This document shows, in pieces, positions 25,560-40,400 of a stretch of 64,000 bases of DNA (its first letter is position 1; every line of letters begins with the position of its first letter). The translations under genes and the position numbers were made by a program. Origin of the DNA: Luscinia megarhynchos (lineage: Eukaryota > Chordata > Aves > Passeriformes > Turdidae). The stretch lies in contig CM067592.1 of assembly GCA_034336665.1 (NCBI GenBank), forward strand, positions 55,418,473 through 55,482,472. Direction: 5' to 3'. Under the pieces are notes generated by a model that ran no database searches, was not told the DNA's origin, and worked only from the letters and a program-made list of their open reading frames with translations.

Positions 25560-25840
25560 AATCAGGAAGGTGTTGGTGGGATTTGCAGTCCTTCTGTCAC
25601 AAGTCCTGTCAGCAAACCTGCTACTCCAGAGGTGCTGCCAGCATTCCTGGAGGGCTCAGACCTGGACAGTGCTGGGCCCATCTTTGGAGCTGGCTGGCAC
25701 TGTTGGCTCTGTTGGACACAAGGGAAGCTCCTTGCAGCTTCCCACACAAACCAGCCCCTGTAGCCCCAGCTGGTATCAAACTCTTACAAAACCCAGCACG
25801 AGGATTCAGCAAGTGTAACCCAGTGTGGCTCACACTTGAC
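25560..25840. other. GC-rich island with several frames open
   Basis: The composition rises sharply and all three plus frames plus two minus frames stay open across 25583-25747. Multi-frame openness shows that the lack of stops comes from base composition rather than coding selection. It may be a decayed GC-rich repeat such as an old LTR piece; no terminus was recognised. CpGs are few, so a CpG-island promoter is not supported. Confidence 0.4.
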
Positions 25841-28800
25841 TCATATCAGCAGCAATACTCAGGCCTTTAGTACATTGTAACAGGAAAATGGAACCTATTA
25901 TTTGTACAGTAGAGGAGATGCCAAAATTCGAACCCCACAAATCCTCTAACAATCACTTTTCAGCTAGTACAACGCAAGAGAAATGTGCAAAGTAATTGAG
26001 CTATCACTCTCTGCCTTGAAAGGTTGTTATTGTATTACATAGTGGGGGGATAACCCCTTCCCCAAAGAATATCGAATCTTTTAGGCCCATTATGCCCTTC
26101 CAGTTCAATGGCATGTATTTCCTATTGCCATTTAACTGCTTTTAAAATTGCCAGTCAAATTAACACATTGCCTTGAACTGCTGCCTTGGGATTTATGTTG
26201 GTTAAATCCTTCAAATGTCATGTAATTTTTGTTTTCTAGTTCAAACACAGGCTTTAAAAAAACCTTTGGAGTAGAACCCATTTCATCTGTCTCATTCCCT
26301 TGCAGTTCTACTTTGCTGAGACATAAAGTCACTAGCTGAGAGTTTTGCTGTAGATGTGTTTGGAATGTACAGTGTGTGAGGAAGAAAGGAAACTGGGGAG
26401 CAAGTGTTTGATCCAACTGTTGGGAAACAGAACAGCAATCCTTGGTCTCATTTTTTTGTTTAATTTAAGCAACAATTAAAATTTTATTCATGATCAAGAT
26501 CTTTTTTTAGACACTCAGTTAATTTAGATGATGAACTCTTGACCCACTTTTTCTTAGATGATTATTCGATTGAGAGTAATTGCAGGAGAGACAATGAAGA
26601 AACAGATGTTTCAGAATACTTTTCTGACCCAATGCTTTTCTACTCTGACCAATGCTGTTATATAAAACAAAAATTGGAAAAACTCTGTGCCCAAACTTTG
26701 TGAGAGAGCTTTGAAAACTTGGGGTATGAGAAGAATTTTTGGATTAAAATTTCTTGGAGTTGTTCACACCCATTCCAGGGGAGTATGTTCTTAGTTTTAT
26801 TTTGAGCTGAATTTTAATTTTATATTTTCTTTTAAATACCATGAGATACTAAAAATAATCTGCAGCAAATTTACAGTTGCTCAGTTTGAATTAAGGTAAA
26901 GGGTTGAAATCTGGAAATTATAGAAGTCCTCAAACACCATAAAATGCAACTTTGTTATAGGCTTAACGATGAAGACTAAAAAAAGATGTAAGATATGTTT
27001 AGAATTACGTTTTCACAGCCATCCTTGAGCAAATAAAGACCTAAGGACATTGATAAACACTTGGTTTAGGAAACTTGGACCATTTCAGAGCCTTGAGGAT
27101 TCTGCTTTAGCACACAATGGATGTTAATTTTCCATTCTCTTTCACATTAATAATTTATGTTTTTTGTTTTTGTAATTACAGTTATATACTATATATGCTA
27201 CTATAGTTATATAGTTATATACTACTATTCCTTTGTTTAGACAAGAAGATTAAAGACTAGAAAAAATCAAGCAAAGCTGAAGAATGCCCCCACTTTCACT
27301 TTTAACCTCATTTTATATTCAGTGTTTGAAATTTCCAGATTGTTATGCTGTTTTAAGGGTAACTGTGTATGTCCTACACTGACACAATTTACATAGGAAC
27401 AGGTAAGTCTATAGGTGATGGGATTGTAAAGGTATTTTGCCCTTAAACAAAGAGTGGAATAACATAATCTCCTTTATCCTGCTCCAGCTGGGAGGGGCTT
27501 AGTGCAGCCCTGAAAAGAAGGAGGTGAATGTAACTCCAGCGTGGTTCACAGGATCCTGCTTCTCGGAGGTGCTGCAGCACCATCAGGCACCTGATGCAAT
27601 CCTGCCACACCCTTGTTCTGTCCAGCTGGTGTGGAAAAGACATAGGAGAGCTTTCCAGGCACTTACCTCAGACCAGGAAAAGTCTCTTCGGTGGGTTTTT
27701 CCAGAGCCATATGGAGATGGTCAATATTATATTCTGGATTTTCCTCCCAAATATCTTCTTTATCTGATGAATGACTAAACTCTGAGTAGTGATCACTGTC
27801 TGAAGCTCTGTCTTTAAGGAGTCAGTGCCTTTGATCTGAGATGTGTTGGGAATGCTGATGACTAAGCACTTTATGCAATGTTCCCACTGACTGTTCCCAC
27901 AACAAAGTTTTGGTCAAGCATGTGAGTTTTTTTCTTTTTTTTCCACTATAGCTGCTTTGTCAATAAAATGCTGACATAGCCACCTGTTGTTTTTTTTAAT
28001 AAGTAATTTTATAAAACAATGCAGATGCAATTCAAATAAAAGCTATGCATTACTTATGTTGTTGTGCTTTCTCTTAAAAAATATGTCTGCACTTTTCAGA
28101 CTTTACGTTGGCATTTTAGTGGGTTCAGCTCAGATTACTTCGAAAGCAAAAAGGATTAGTGTGAAGTTTAGTGCAGGGCCTTTCAGATGAGACCTTTAAA
28201 AAGTGTCATCATTGCTGAGCTAGATGAGTGAAGTTCTTATCAAACTCTAATCATTATGTGTTCATGGCTCTAGAATAGTATTCAGACTCTCAAGTGGAAA
28301 AATTAATCATCCTGGGTGTGTCCCTCTTCAAGTTATTTTCTATTTTATACTATGCATGTGCTACTTTTTAAGCTCAGTGACATACCATCTACACTGGAGT
28401 AAGAATGGTATTTACATGGTCGAGGGGAAAACATAGATTTCTGCTTAAATTAAGGTATGATCTCTATACTTTTCCCCGGTTTAAATTTCAGGATGCACAT
28501 TCTTGCATGAAGTATTTCTTACATGCAGCAGAAAATTGCGAAAAGACCAAATCTGAGAACGCATTTATGTGACTCTCTCTTCCCTTGGTCTGTTGTCAGG
28601 TGTGATATACTATTTTAATATAGAAAGGGTTATGGTGTGTTACTTCTGGACGCTCCAGCAATTTCCTTCTGGGCTATTACCAAGTTTTTATCTCCTTTTA
28701 TTTATACTTTGTATTCTTGTTAATGTTTACTTAATCAAATGTTGATGTCGCTGCTTCTGCTCCATTTATTTCATATCATTGGATAAACACACAGGTTTCC

Positions 28801-31800
28801 ACAAGTATTAATTTAGTAAAGTTTCCTCACTTTCTCTGTGCACCCTATAATGACTTTATGGTTTGGTTGGGTTTTTTCCTCTCTTCTGTCACAGAGGAAA
28901 CTGTTCCTACTCTTTACACTTGAAAAACAAACAACTATCAAATAATATTTCTGCCGCCCTTTAAAGAATACTTTTAAAACCTGCTATTTTGAAAGTCAGA
29001 CATGTGATATCTGGGAAGAACTGGTGTTTCTAAATGAGTTAGTCTTGATGTAAAATTCATGCTGGCCTCAGAGGAATTGCTAAGGTTGGTAGGGACTGCA
29101 GGATTATTCGCAATGCACTTTCTCTGCACTCTTTGCCTGGCAGTACAGCAGCCATGCAATAGAGGAAGATGGAATGTTTGCCTCTTCATTTGTCTGTAAG
29201 AACAGTATTACAATAAATGCAGAACAACTGTAAATTTATAATCTTACTTGTGGTCCACAAACTATACAATACAATAAATTGCTGGTATATTAAAACTGGT
29301 ATCACTGCCTTACGCTGTAAGCTTTGCTAATATTTAAGCTTCTGACTTCCTTGAGCTAGACAGAGAAAACACTTGAGAAGATATTTTGATATTTAGCAAA
29401 ATGCCTGCTTGGGATTAACTGACCTTTCCTATAAATCAGAATTTAAGTTGCCAGCTGGGCACTTTGTCATATGCGGGGAGCAAGAAAATAAGTTTATGAG
29501 CTGTCTGAAGAAAAACATCACACATATATTTTTCTGACCCCAGTGTTCTGCCTCTTCTACCACAGTAAAGCAAGGGACATTCAAAAAGGTGTTTGAGCCC
29601 CAATATCTCTTCATCCCTTTGGAGAAAGCATGACAATTAAGGACAAGTTCTTATTAATGGCTGTTTTTTCCCAAAAGAAGCTGCTCCTTGGCTGGCATAA
29701 AGGTGCAATCATGAACTGACATAGCATACTTGATAGTATTTTCCCACATTTTTAAACACATTGCTAGGCCAGCACAAGTGCTTGAAAATTGTTTTAGCAC
29801 TTTATATTGCTGAAATATATGAAGGTAAATCTGTCTGATTCAAAACATTTCCCATGAGAGTTGATTCAACTTAGAACAGTTTAACAGCTGATTTGTTGGG
29901 CTGGTATATGTAATAATGATTCTTCTTTCTTTTCATGTGTCAGAAAAAATCAGCTATCTTCACTGGGAATGTTCCTGTGCAAGACTGAGATAAGTGACAA
30001 CAAAACCAGTTTCAAGTTATGGGAATAGTGCTTTTTTTGTGGGACTGACAACATCCAGGCGAGGAAATCCCAGTAAGTGCTATCACACTGCCACATGTGA
30101 AAACTTCGCATGTAGCTAAGGGGGAACTTAATCTTTTAGCTGCACAACCTTACATTTCTCTGGAACTGCTCCTATAAGGAGCTCTGCATGATGCAGCTTT
30201 AATGAACGTCTTCACAAACAGTGCACATATGCAGAAGAGATTTATTTTTTCTGCAGGCTCAGTGAAGTCTGAGTTGGTTAGATCTATGCAAAACACAAAA
30301 TGAAATGTAATGTTGAGAAAATGTGGTATATTTTCCACTAACTACGTTCATTTAGGAAGCAGTAGGTCTTTTCTAATCTCAATGGGGTTACTCATGTTCT
30401 GCACACTGTCTGTACTTACTCAGGCAACAGTTTCAATCTGGGCTTCACTTCAAAGAAATGAAAAATTGCACATTCTAGTCTGTTTTACCAGGGATAATGA
30501 GTGCAGGAAAGGCTCCTTCTTGAGCTTTATGAGGGCAGTTCAATAAACTGGTAGCAAAAACCAGAGTGATGCAGTTTTATCTTGATACCAATAAACTCAT
30601 ATTTGCATCTGCATGTAGCAGTTGGGAGTTATCATCACCTCTACAGAAGACTTAGTGTCCATGAGCACATGGCCATCTCAGACTCCCTCCCGCAGCATCC
30701 CCATCCTAGTTTGCTATGTTTTGCATAGGTCCCAGCCCTGATTCTTCTGGAGATGAGCCATTTCTTGCTGCCAGAATGTCTGTTGTTTTTCCCCAGTTTC
30801 CCATGGCACTCTCTCAGGACAGCCAGATATCCCTTGGTACTCAGCATATCTATCCTTTGTAGAATGGGTGAGTACAACATGACAGAGAGCAGAATGCCAC
30901 ATATTCCCCCAGAATCTATGTCTATCTAGGCTCTTTCCTGTGGCTGGCTGGGAACATGGAGCCCTTGGTCTGAGTCACATTGTTGTCTGAATTACTTGAA
31001 CTAGTTGTTTCCTGTAAGGGTTACCGTACGTTCTGCAGATGTCTGGCCAAGTTTATTATGTGTATATTGGGGTAAAATTAATTACATCAGCTCTTCTGTT
31101 TTGGTTCTAAGAGCTAGCTTCATCTTTATCTCTAAAATTAACTATTAATGATCTACATGAGCTATTCCATTTTTTTCAGGTTTGTGGTGTATTCACCTCT
31201 GATAGGAGGCGGGTGCAGAAGTAGATATGCAGTAGATATGGACTGGGCTCCAAGAATCACTTCACCCATTGAGAATCTTTCTACAACGGGGAACTTCTCT
31301 GCTAGACCTTGTGCCCCACTATGTATGTGCAATCATGTGTATTAAAAGCCTCCAATGTGCTTTTTCTGATTAACTTTTCCATTAAGTAAGACTCACTGAT
31401 GTTTTTCAGCATTGGCTGAGGTAATGGACTTGTGCATATTTACTCATCAAGGAAATACAGTTATAATATCATAGTTGGTAGCTTTAGGATTTGTTTTCAA
31501 TCTTTAACTAACATTTTATTGAATGTTTCATTTATTTTGAACAAGTTGAGAGCAATGAACAGTCATGGTACTTTTCCAAATTGCAAACAACCTCAAAATT
31601 ACCCATCTGGATTACCAGCTGAGTAGACCTCTGCAAGTTGTGTCTCACCTACTGTCACACTAATGATTGTAATGATAGCTCTGTATGAAGTTAATATCCT
31701 CTTGCTTCACCCTTTTTATTGCTCTGGAAAGTACTCAAGAATAATTAGATCTGTGTTAGCTATTTTGATCAAGAGCATTGAGCAGAGTGATATTATGGTT

Positions 31801-34153
31801 TAAAATGGGTCCAACTTATAGTGGGAGAGCATGCAAGAAGCTGGATAAAATGACTCAGAGTGTGCTGAGCCAAGGCCTAGAGAATTTAAAACAAACTTTC
31901 CTGAAAAAGAAATGAGGGGCAAATGTCTTTTAATACAAGGTTTGCAAGATTTTTAAAGTAACTGGCAGGAGGTGGTACGCATATAATATTCTATGATGGA
32001 AGGATATAACAGGGGTGGCCTAAATTGACTTTCTGTAGCCTGGTGACACAGACCAAGCTCACGACTTCACTCTAAATTTCAACCATGATTTTTTTCAGGT
32101 TGTTTTTTAAAACATTTATTTATTTAATCTAGATCTTGGTTGATTATCCTTTACTTCTATTAAGAAAACCTTCAAAATATACATCAGATGTTCAAATTGA
32201 ATATTGCTCAAGACTGTGAGTAATCTGATGTGTTGTCTGGAAAAGAAATGTGTGACTACCTGCTGTTTCTCCACTGCTCTGCTCTGCTAGCCCAGAGGCT
32301 GCCCTTAGTCTGCAGTGTGTCACTTGAGTGCCCATCTGTTTTACGTGTCCTGGTATTCCTGCATATGAGCCTGTGGGAGAGGAAGCAGGAGACATTTGGA
32401 AATTTTGTTCAGGGACAAGGGAGAATAAGGAAGAGAATTTTGGTTTTGTTTAGCTTACTGAAGTTTTTTTTTCTGGTTCATAGCAGTACATAAATAATTA
32501 CAAGCCACAAGGAGTATTCCTTAGTATATTCAATTTCAATTTATTACAAAATTCTCTTTTAGCCCATCATGGAAATTCTGCAACATCCTTTCCTCCAAAT
32601 GCTTTTCTAGAAAATATTGTGAAAAAAAACCAGTGTTTCAGATTTGTGACATGTAAAGGAATTAAGTAGTAAGACAGGATGATGGTGCATTAGTGGAGTA
32701 TAAATACATATCTGAAGTACTCTGTGTATGTAAAGCTGAAGGTCAGGGGCCTCTAATCACCCAAAATGACTGTAATAGCACTTAATGGACTGTTACATCC
32801 ATTCAGGTGCAACTAGATTGATACATAACTTCTGTATTGATAAGAATAAACATGATCACCATAATTGATGAAATAAAAAATATTATGGTCCAGTGATTAA
32901 GGCCAAACTATTAAATCAATGAGAGAAAAAAGAAACAATACCTCTGGAATATTTTCATGTGTTTTCTAAGTGTACTTTCAATTTGCAATAAGCATAATAT
33001 GGGCCTCTTTTTTCCAGTTCCTATTTTGTTCATCTCAGTACAGATTTGTTCCACATGATGCTGTCTGTATTTCCATCCATCCACAGGAAATGCCTGAAGC
33101 TGCAGCTGTGTGCCTCAGGTTCATGGGGGTTGGAAAACACATCAACTAAAATGGGCTACTGAAAACCACTCATGACTATTTACTGTGATTTGGCATTCAG
33201 AAGGTGAACATGCCATTGTTGCAGGTGGAATTTATGGCCATCAGTACATTAAAAGAATAGATGTAAATTTACTTGTACAGTGGTTGATTTTGGAGTGCTA
33301 GAGACTTTCAGAGGTCCCTTCACCCACGATTACTCTATAGTTCTGTGGTTTTAAAATGATGTAAATTGCTTTCATCTTCTGTGAAATGACTCTGAATGAA
33401 AAAATCATATGAGGATGTGGCAACTGCTGACAAGAAAACGTGAACTTAGGAAATATAATGAGGTGTTGGTTATGATTTAACATGACATTGTGTGAAATTA
33501 ATTTGTCAGTGTGGACTAAGTAAAACAAGTAATTCTTAAAAGAAGTGAATATTCCTACATAGAAGCTAAAATAGATAATTAAGATATGATTTGATCAGCA
33601 TTTAAAAGTTAAATTGATTTGACAGTGGTAGACCCATATCCTAATCGATACAGGATTTAAAATCCATTTATCTCAGTTTCAAAGGAGTTGTACTTAAAAA
33701 GTCTACAATTCAGTGGTGGGAGAAAATTTGCACATTGCACTATAAATTTAACAGTGAGGAAAAGATGAAATAATTGTTCAGTTAGCAGGCAATCATAGCT
33801 GTGCAAAAGGTGTCCCACCATCAACGTATATTTAAGAGTAGAAATGGGAATCAATCTGTCAAATCCTCTAGTCCAGTGCTGATACGGGAATGCATGGGGG
33901 GCAGGGGAGCTCAGACTGCAGCTAAGAAAAAGATTATCAATTTGATAATTTGAAATAAATGCTTTTGTTCAGCTGAAATGAATATGATTTAAGTGGCGAA
34001 GCTGTAAACCAGAATAACATTACATTGGAAGTTTTCTTAAATATATTTTCCCTTCCTGCTTCTCCCAGCTCTGCAGTTTCCAGGCATACATTGTTTGTAC
34101 AGACAATTTAAATGTCTTTTTAAGGTCTCTTGTGATACTGAGAGAGATGTCCT
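25841..34153. other. AT-rich noncoding DNA, no gene seen
   Basis: Frequent stops occur throughout. An imperfect AT repeat at 27176-27229 contains GTTATATACTA twice (27181-27191 and 27214-27224). A less AT-rich patch at 30630-30910 leaves two minus frames open for 62 and 79 codons without a recognisable domain. No RNA gene or transposon end was found. Confidence 0.6.
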
Positions 34154-34440
34154 TTGCCATGCAAGAGAGAAGTACAAGCAGGGAGGAACAGTCAGCTGAA
34201 AGTGAAGCCTTGGTGCCTTGGAATGTCTGCTCAACCTGCCATGTGTGGGTCTGGGTCTGTGGCTGAACACACTTTGAGGCAGGGACAGAGCTGTCCTCTG
34301 ACCCCTGCTCCCTGTGGCTGTGCACAGCTCCTCCCTTTGGGTTTGCTCTCTGGGATATTTCTGCACCATTTTTGATACAAGAGCCATAATAAACCTCTCC
34401 TCCTCAGCCTGGTCAGCTTTGTGTCTATTTACATGTAGAA
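34154..34440 (+). mobile_element. Possible LTR or retroposon 3' end (weak)
   Basis: A GC-richer block ends with AATAAA (34388-34393), a C/T-rich stretch and a G/T-rich tail, finishing near TCTATTTACA. This order (GC-rich body, poly(A) signal, pyrimidine-rich then GT-rich sequence, terminal CA) resembles the R-U5 end of a retroviral LTR. No target-site duplication, no TG start and no named family were identified, so it could also be a terminal exon of an unknown transcript or ordinary sequence. Confidence 0.2.
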
Positions 34441-37400
34441 GTCAGGAATAATGTTATTGTGTGTTGAGACTGGTAAATACTTATTTTTGCTTTGTCTTTC
34501 ATTTTGCAGCAGTACGTAGTGTGCAGACACAGCATTTTGATTTATTGGTAGTCTTTCTATTTCACACTGAGAAGTAAATATTTGAAGGACAGCTGTATTA
34601 CGACTTCATATTTGGGACCCAGAGCAATTCATTTGTGTGCATGTTTTTTCATAGATTACTGTGAATTTCTTTACATATGTGTTAGGAAAAATATGCCTGG
34701 AAAACACATTTCTCAACACCATAACTCATTTTCTGCGAGGCAAGGCTTTGCAGAAACAATCTGTGTCTGCTTTGGCCATTCTCTAAAAGTTAAAAAAGCA
34801 TCTGACAAGGAAGTAGAATAAGATATGTATCCTCCATTTCAGCCAATGAAAACCCTATAATGTGCTTGAATGACTTTTGAAACAGCTGAACATGATGTGT
34901 ATGACGAGATATAGAGGACAATATTGGCCCAGTCCTCTCACTCTCATCTGATAACTGTCTGGGTTATTTTTTTATTTATTTGTCACTATCATTTGGGAAA
35001 TCCTGTTTTATCTGTGACAAGTTTTAAAGCTAGTATACTCCTGTTAAGGATCTAGTGCATGTACCTTTCCAGTACTGAGATAGCAAGAAAAATGTTGCTG
35101 TAATCTTGGGCTAAGTTATGGCTCTTAAGATGCCTGTGCACTGAAAAGTAGGCGGAATGGAAATGTTTTGACAAAGAAAAATATGTGTTGTCAGCTCTGT
35201 TTTATCCATGGTGGAGGAGGGAAATGGAAACTATACAGGGTTCAGACACTGATGACTAATATGATCTCCTGCTAAAACAGATTAGGAGAGCACTGTTCTG
35301 CTTTATTCCCCATTCTTTTTTTTTTTTTTCCCCCAGTGAGATTCACAACTAAATGAATGGTTTGTGTGTCAGAAAGAAATCTTTAAAATAATATAAATAG
35401 TGACCACGAAAGGAACACCATTTACAGCATAAGATGGAAGAATATGTGAACAATACAGAGTGAATTGTTTCCCTGATGGAGTGTCAGTCATTTAAATGCA
35501 CATGAGGTACAGTTTCTTCATGCTGTAATTAATGTCAGTGTTTAGTTTAACTGTGGCAGTGATAGAAGGAGCTCCACAGAGGGCAAACCATGAAGTGAAG
35601 GAAGGCACTCATGGCCACTGTTCCTTGGGTCCCTGTCAGTAAGGGACAAATTGGACCATTACAGGGCCCATTTTTACCAAACTGTGCTTGTCTGCTTTCT
35701 GACTCATGAGCCAGGAACTCACCCCACGGTCAAGTCCTTCTTGAACTTCTTCATATTACCTGTCAACGCTGTTTAGCTCAGAGGTAACTTAAAATATGCA
35801 AGAAAATTACCTTAAAATCCAGATGCTGATAGTCTTGTCTTGGAGTGTCTTTCCAAGACTTCTGCTGTTGATCTCCTCATGTGACACTACAAAAAGGGCA
35901 CAGAGCAATTTTCAGGACTAAAGCTGTATGGTCAAATACCTCTATTTTGGAAGCTACAAAGCTCCTTCTAGGACAAATAGGATGCAAGCCTGCTTCCCTC
36001 AGCTTCTTGCTATCTACCAGCCATTTTTACAGTCCTCTACTGCACCCCTTTGCTTTCTCAAGCTTTTCCAGACCAGGGTCAAAGGATTCCCAAAACTGAC
36101 AGAGTATTTTGGAAGCAGACTTACCTGTGTAGGATCTGGGTGGGTAACTTCCCTCTAACCTGCTGCCCATGGTCACATGTGAAGCAGCAGTCAGAGGTGC
36201 ACCTTGTAGAGAAAACAGAGACAGTGATCAGCCACAGGAGTATGACTTGAGACATGAAACATTGGATTCAGTGTTCAGGTACTTAAATGGCAGAAATGTA
36301 TTTGTAGATAATGTTAGCAGATTCTATTTTATGTATACTTTTGATGTCTAAAACCAGGTGCCTTTTAAAAGTAACTTGTCTGTTCCTACTTTCAGATCTA
36401 CCTGCTTGAGGGTCTTTGTAATTCTTCTAATTATTTCACTTGGGTGAGTTAAAGGATCCTCTACATTTTAATTAATTTTCCCCTTGTTAATACACAAAAT
36501 ATATAAATTCAAATGAGAAATGCCTCTGAACATTTTTTTTTGTGTTTGAATCTATAATAAGAATATTAATTTTGTTTCTCTCTGTAACTGAGCTAGTTTA
36601 CACTGGGGAATATGAAGAGTAGCTTCTCCTTTTCAGTTTGATATGCATTTTAGGGAATCTTTGTAGACTCTAACACCCTTGGTCATAAATGATCTGCTTT
36701 TGCTGCACTTCTTAACAAAAGTAAAGCAGTAGTTTTTCACTCTGAATGCAAGTAAACGATGAATTTTCCCTCAAAAGCAGGCAATAGTTGGTGTAATGCA
36801 GAAGACAATGCAAAGTCAAAGTCAATTCCACACCCCAACCTCCAAATACTGGGAACATCAGTACTCTCAGGGCTCATTAATAGTATCTCAGGATTTTTAC
36901 AGGCACTCATCTATCTTCTTGTGATGCCAGCACTTCATTTATGACAGGTTCAATGGATGTTTTCAATATCTTTCAAATCTGATTTTTTTTTGAGTTGTAT
37001 TCTTGTCAGTTATAATGATGTAGTTAATAATAATTTTATCTTTAGAAAAAAAAAGGGAAAAAGCAAAGATGAACAAATCTTTGGTTTTCATTTGCTTTTG
37101 TTAGCATTCTTCTTCCTTCCAAAAGTCTCCTTTAGCTTTTTTTTCTTCCTGGAAAGGTGAAAATTTGTGCTTCTTGATTTGCCTGTAATCCTATAAAGTC
37201 AATCAAAATATGATCAGAAATTTCACAATATCAGAAATCTTTCCAATAGCAACAGTATCACGTGGTTTATAAATTCTGTTCAACAAGTACCTGACTCTAC
37301 ATAATTCATCATCATCTCATTTACTTCAGTTCCAGATAAACAGCAAGTTTCTTTCATAAACTTTGGTACCCTGAAATTTAGCTGGTACTACATAATGTGT

Positions 37401-40400
37401 ACCACATGTTCTTCCTCTTCTGGAGCAGATGCTGAAACTTCCATTCTCTACTGATCCCTTCCTCCCAGCAGTCCAATTGCTTCCCTGCCACTTGCTTGTA
37501 CCTTGTCTATTTCTTCAGTGTTTTGAGACTTTTTTTTGCTTCTTTTATTTAGATAATACTAATCTCATTAGCAATCATTTGGCATGCCTGCATATCCAAT
37601 GTCCTAGGAATACTGCAAATGTCCACCTAATATTTTTCCTGTGCTTTTTATAGAAAACAACTTTTGATCTGAAGATCTCATTAAGATCAGAAAAACAAAA
37701 AAATCCAGTAAAATACCATATGGTTATCTCATTTTACAATCTGGTAGACTAAATTGGTCCTATAGCCATTCAAAACCAGAAGTGTCAAATAACATCGACA
37801 AATTAGTGCTGTTTTAACTAGACAACCATTACAATTATTGGCTATTTTTGTTCTACTTTCTCTGAAAAAATGGCACATACTATGTGCATGGCTACAGACT
37901 TGAAATACTAATTCTAGTAAAGACTGCAAATAATGCCCTGCAGTCTTTTTAATCCAGATCAGAACAGTACTGTGAGAAGGCAGCAGTTTTAATGAAAAAA
38001 TGGGTGATGAAAATTTTTTTAGTTTAATGTCCTTGTAGACCTGACCTTTGCCGGTTAAACAATAATAGACTATTAATACAGAATTGCTCTCCATTCAGCA
38101 ATAGTACATGGGTACTTATATGAATATAATTCCTTGTGATGGTTTCCCAGTAGACGTCCTGCTGAGTGTTATGAGTGATTTGGGCATGAAAATCAAATGA
38201 AGTCTGTTCTTCCAAACCAAAATTATGTACTGCATGAACTCCTGTTCTGTTGAGGAATATTTTCTACATAACAGTACAATAATAATATTTGATATAATAT
38301 TTGAAATTTTTAATATTGTCATTCAGCTATAATCTATTTAGAACTAATATCAAATAGCTCCACTTATATTTTATAAAGACTCAAATTTTGTATAGAAAAG
38401 TAGCTTTCATTAAATCTAGTCTGCTCACCCGGGGATTTCTTTTATATGCAGAGACTGAGGACAATGGAAGAGTAGGAGAAAATAGAAAGCATGCTTATGT
38501 CCAGTAAAACATATTTGATTTTTTGAGACTTTGGCAAGTGTCATAAAATAAAAACAGAAAGGCATGCAAAGTTTTTAGGGCCCCAGTTTGCAGAATCCCT
38601 AGCTGCCTCAAGCAAATCTGAGGAAAAACAAGATACTAAGGGATTTCTAGCCTTTTTGTACTGAGGTTTTTTTTTGCTATGTTATAAGCAGGTTTGTTAG
38701 AGTTGCACAGATTGCTAATTCTATAATGGCGATCTACTATACAATGAACAAATTAGTAGGTAAATTTGTATATGAATGCCAGTGAAAGTATATTATAGAA
38801 TCTAGTAATATCAAATGTATCTATGATTGAAATTACATATTAATATTTCAAATTAAAATAATAAATATTTTTTGAGACATTGACTGTTGATGCTGGAAAT
38901 TTGGAGTACTTTAGTTAAGTCACTCAAATCTTTCTGAGCCTTCAGATTTTTGCAATTTGCCAATAGCTATGTATAGCCATTGCTTGCCTATGTCTGAAGT
39001 TTAAAATCTGCTGCATTGAGTAAATATTCTATTAAGAATCAAATTCTGTGAGGTATGGGGACATTGGATGTAATATCCAGTACTGTACTTGCATATCAGA
39101 AAAGCTCCACAACTACTGTAACAAACAGAAAAAACAGAAATAGAATATTACATTTAAATACATTATGATGCTTTGGCTTTTTCCTCAGCTGTAATATCTG
39201 TTAGTACTGCCTTGAATGTGAGTAAAAAAATGCTAAAGATATTGATACAGAAAATTTAATAGTCTAGGTGTTAGGCCTCCTAGAATTGATCTGCCTGTAG
39301 AAGATTAGTAAGTGTTTCTATTGGAGCACACTGTGTGCTGTAAGTGCTACACTGGTACCAGAAAAGTTATATTTTCCCTATTAAAATAGAGTAAAAATTG
39401 TGAAGAATGCCTGGAAGATCAAATTAACTCATACTAGTCATCCATGTTTTATAGTAGAATAATTGAGATGCTTTAGTTTGGGTCAAGAAATGGCAGTGCA
39501 TCCCATGTGCTCCTGTTTTGTCTGGTGGAATAAACAGCAGAACAAAAAGGATGTGAAAATAATTTTAATGATACAATCAACCTCATAGTGAAAAAAACCC
39601 ATGAAATCTGCCTTTGACACCTGGAAAGAATTACCTTGGACTATGAAGAAGAATGAAAATATTTCGTAATAGGATTAGTCAGGAGATGCAGTACTCTGCA
39701 AAACCAGGCTATCCAGATGAACAATGTGAATTAGCATGAAGTGCACCCACAGAATATAGCAGACATATTTTGAAAGGTGGGACAAACCTTAAGGCATAAT
39801 TGGTGTAAACAGCTACTACTCAGCATCATGTCTGAATGCTTTTCTAGTTCAAAAAGATATTAGAGAGAAGCTGTTCCCAGCAGTCAATGGAATGGAACCC
39901 GTCCCTAACACAGACTGGTAGTAGTGTTTTCTTCCTTAGAGCAGTGTTACATGGATTATTTAATCTAGCTATATAATTGTACATGCTTGACTTCTGTTTA
40001 GTTTGCTTTGTAGGAAAATACAAAGCTTTACAAAGGACAAAGACAAATTTATGTAGGGTTTTTTTGATGGCTATTAGGGTAGAACCATCTAAAAGCCATT
40101 TTGCTGATGAATGGTGGGGTCTCCAACAGTAGCAAATGGTGTGAATCCATGGTTAATACTGATCTGTCTAAAAATAGAGTGAAAACAGCTGCCTTTTTAG
40201 GTATTCCACTCTGGAAACCAACACTGTATGATGCTGCTGATCCATTACTTCTTTATTTTACTGTCAAGTTTGAACAACTGACTGATTTTGCCTGTTGCAA
40301 GACTCAGTAATGCTGTGAAACTATAAAAATTATGAAGTCTAGTTACTGTGTTCTGCAATTGGCATGAGGTGAATCTTCAGAATGAAGCTGATTAGCAGTC

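Noticed and set aside
25921..25938. GGTTCGAAT on the minus strand, like a tRNA T-loop
   Set aside because: The flanking bases do not form a 5-bp T stem, and no anticodon arm or acceptor stem was found.
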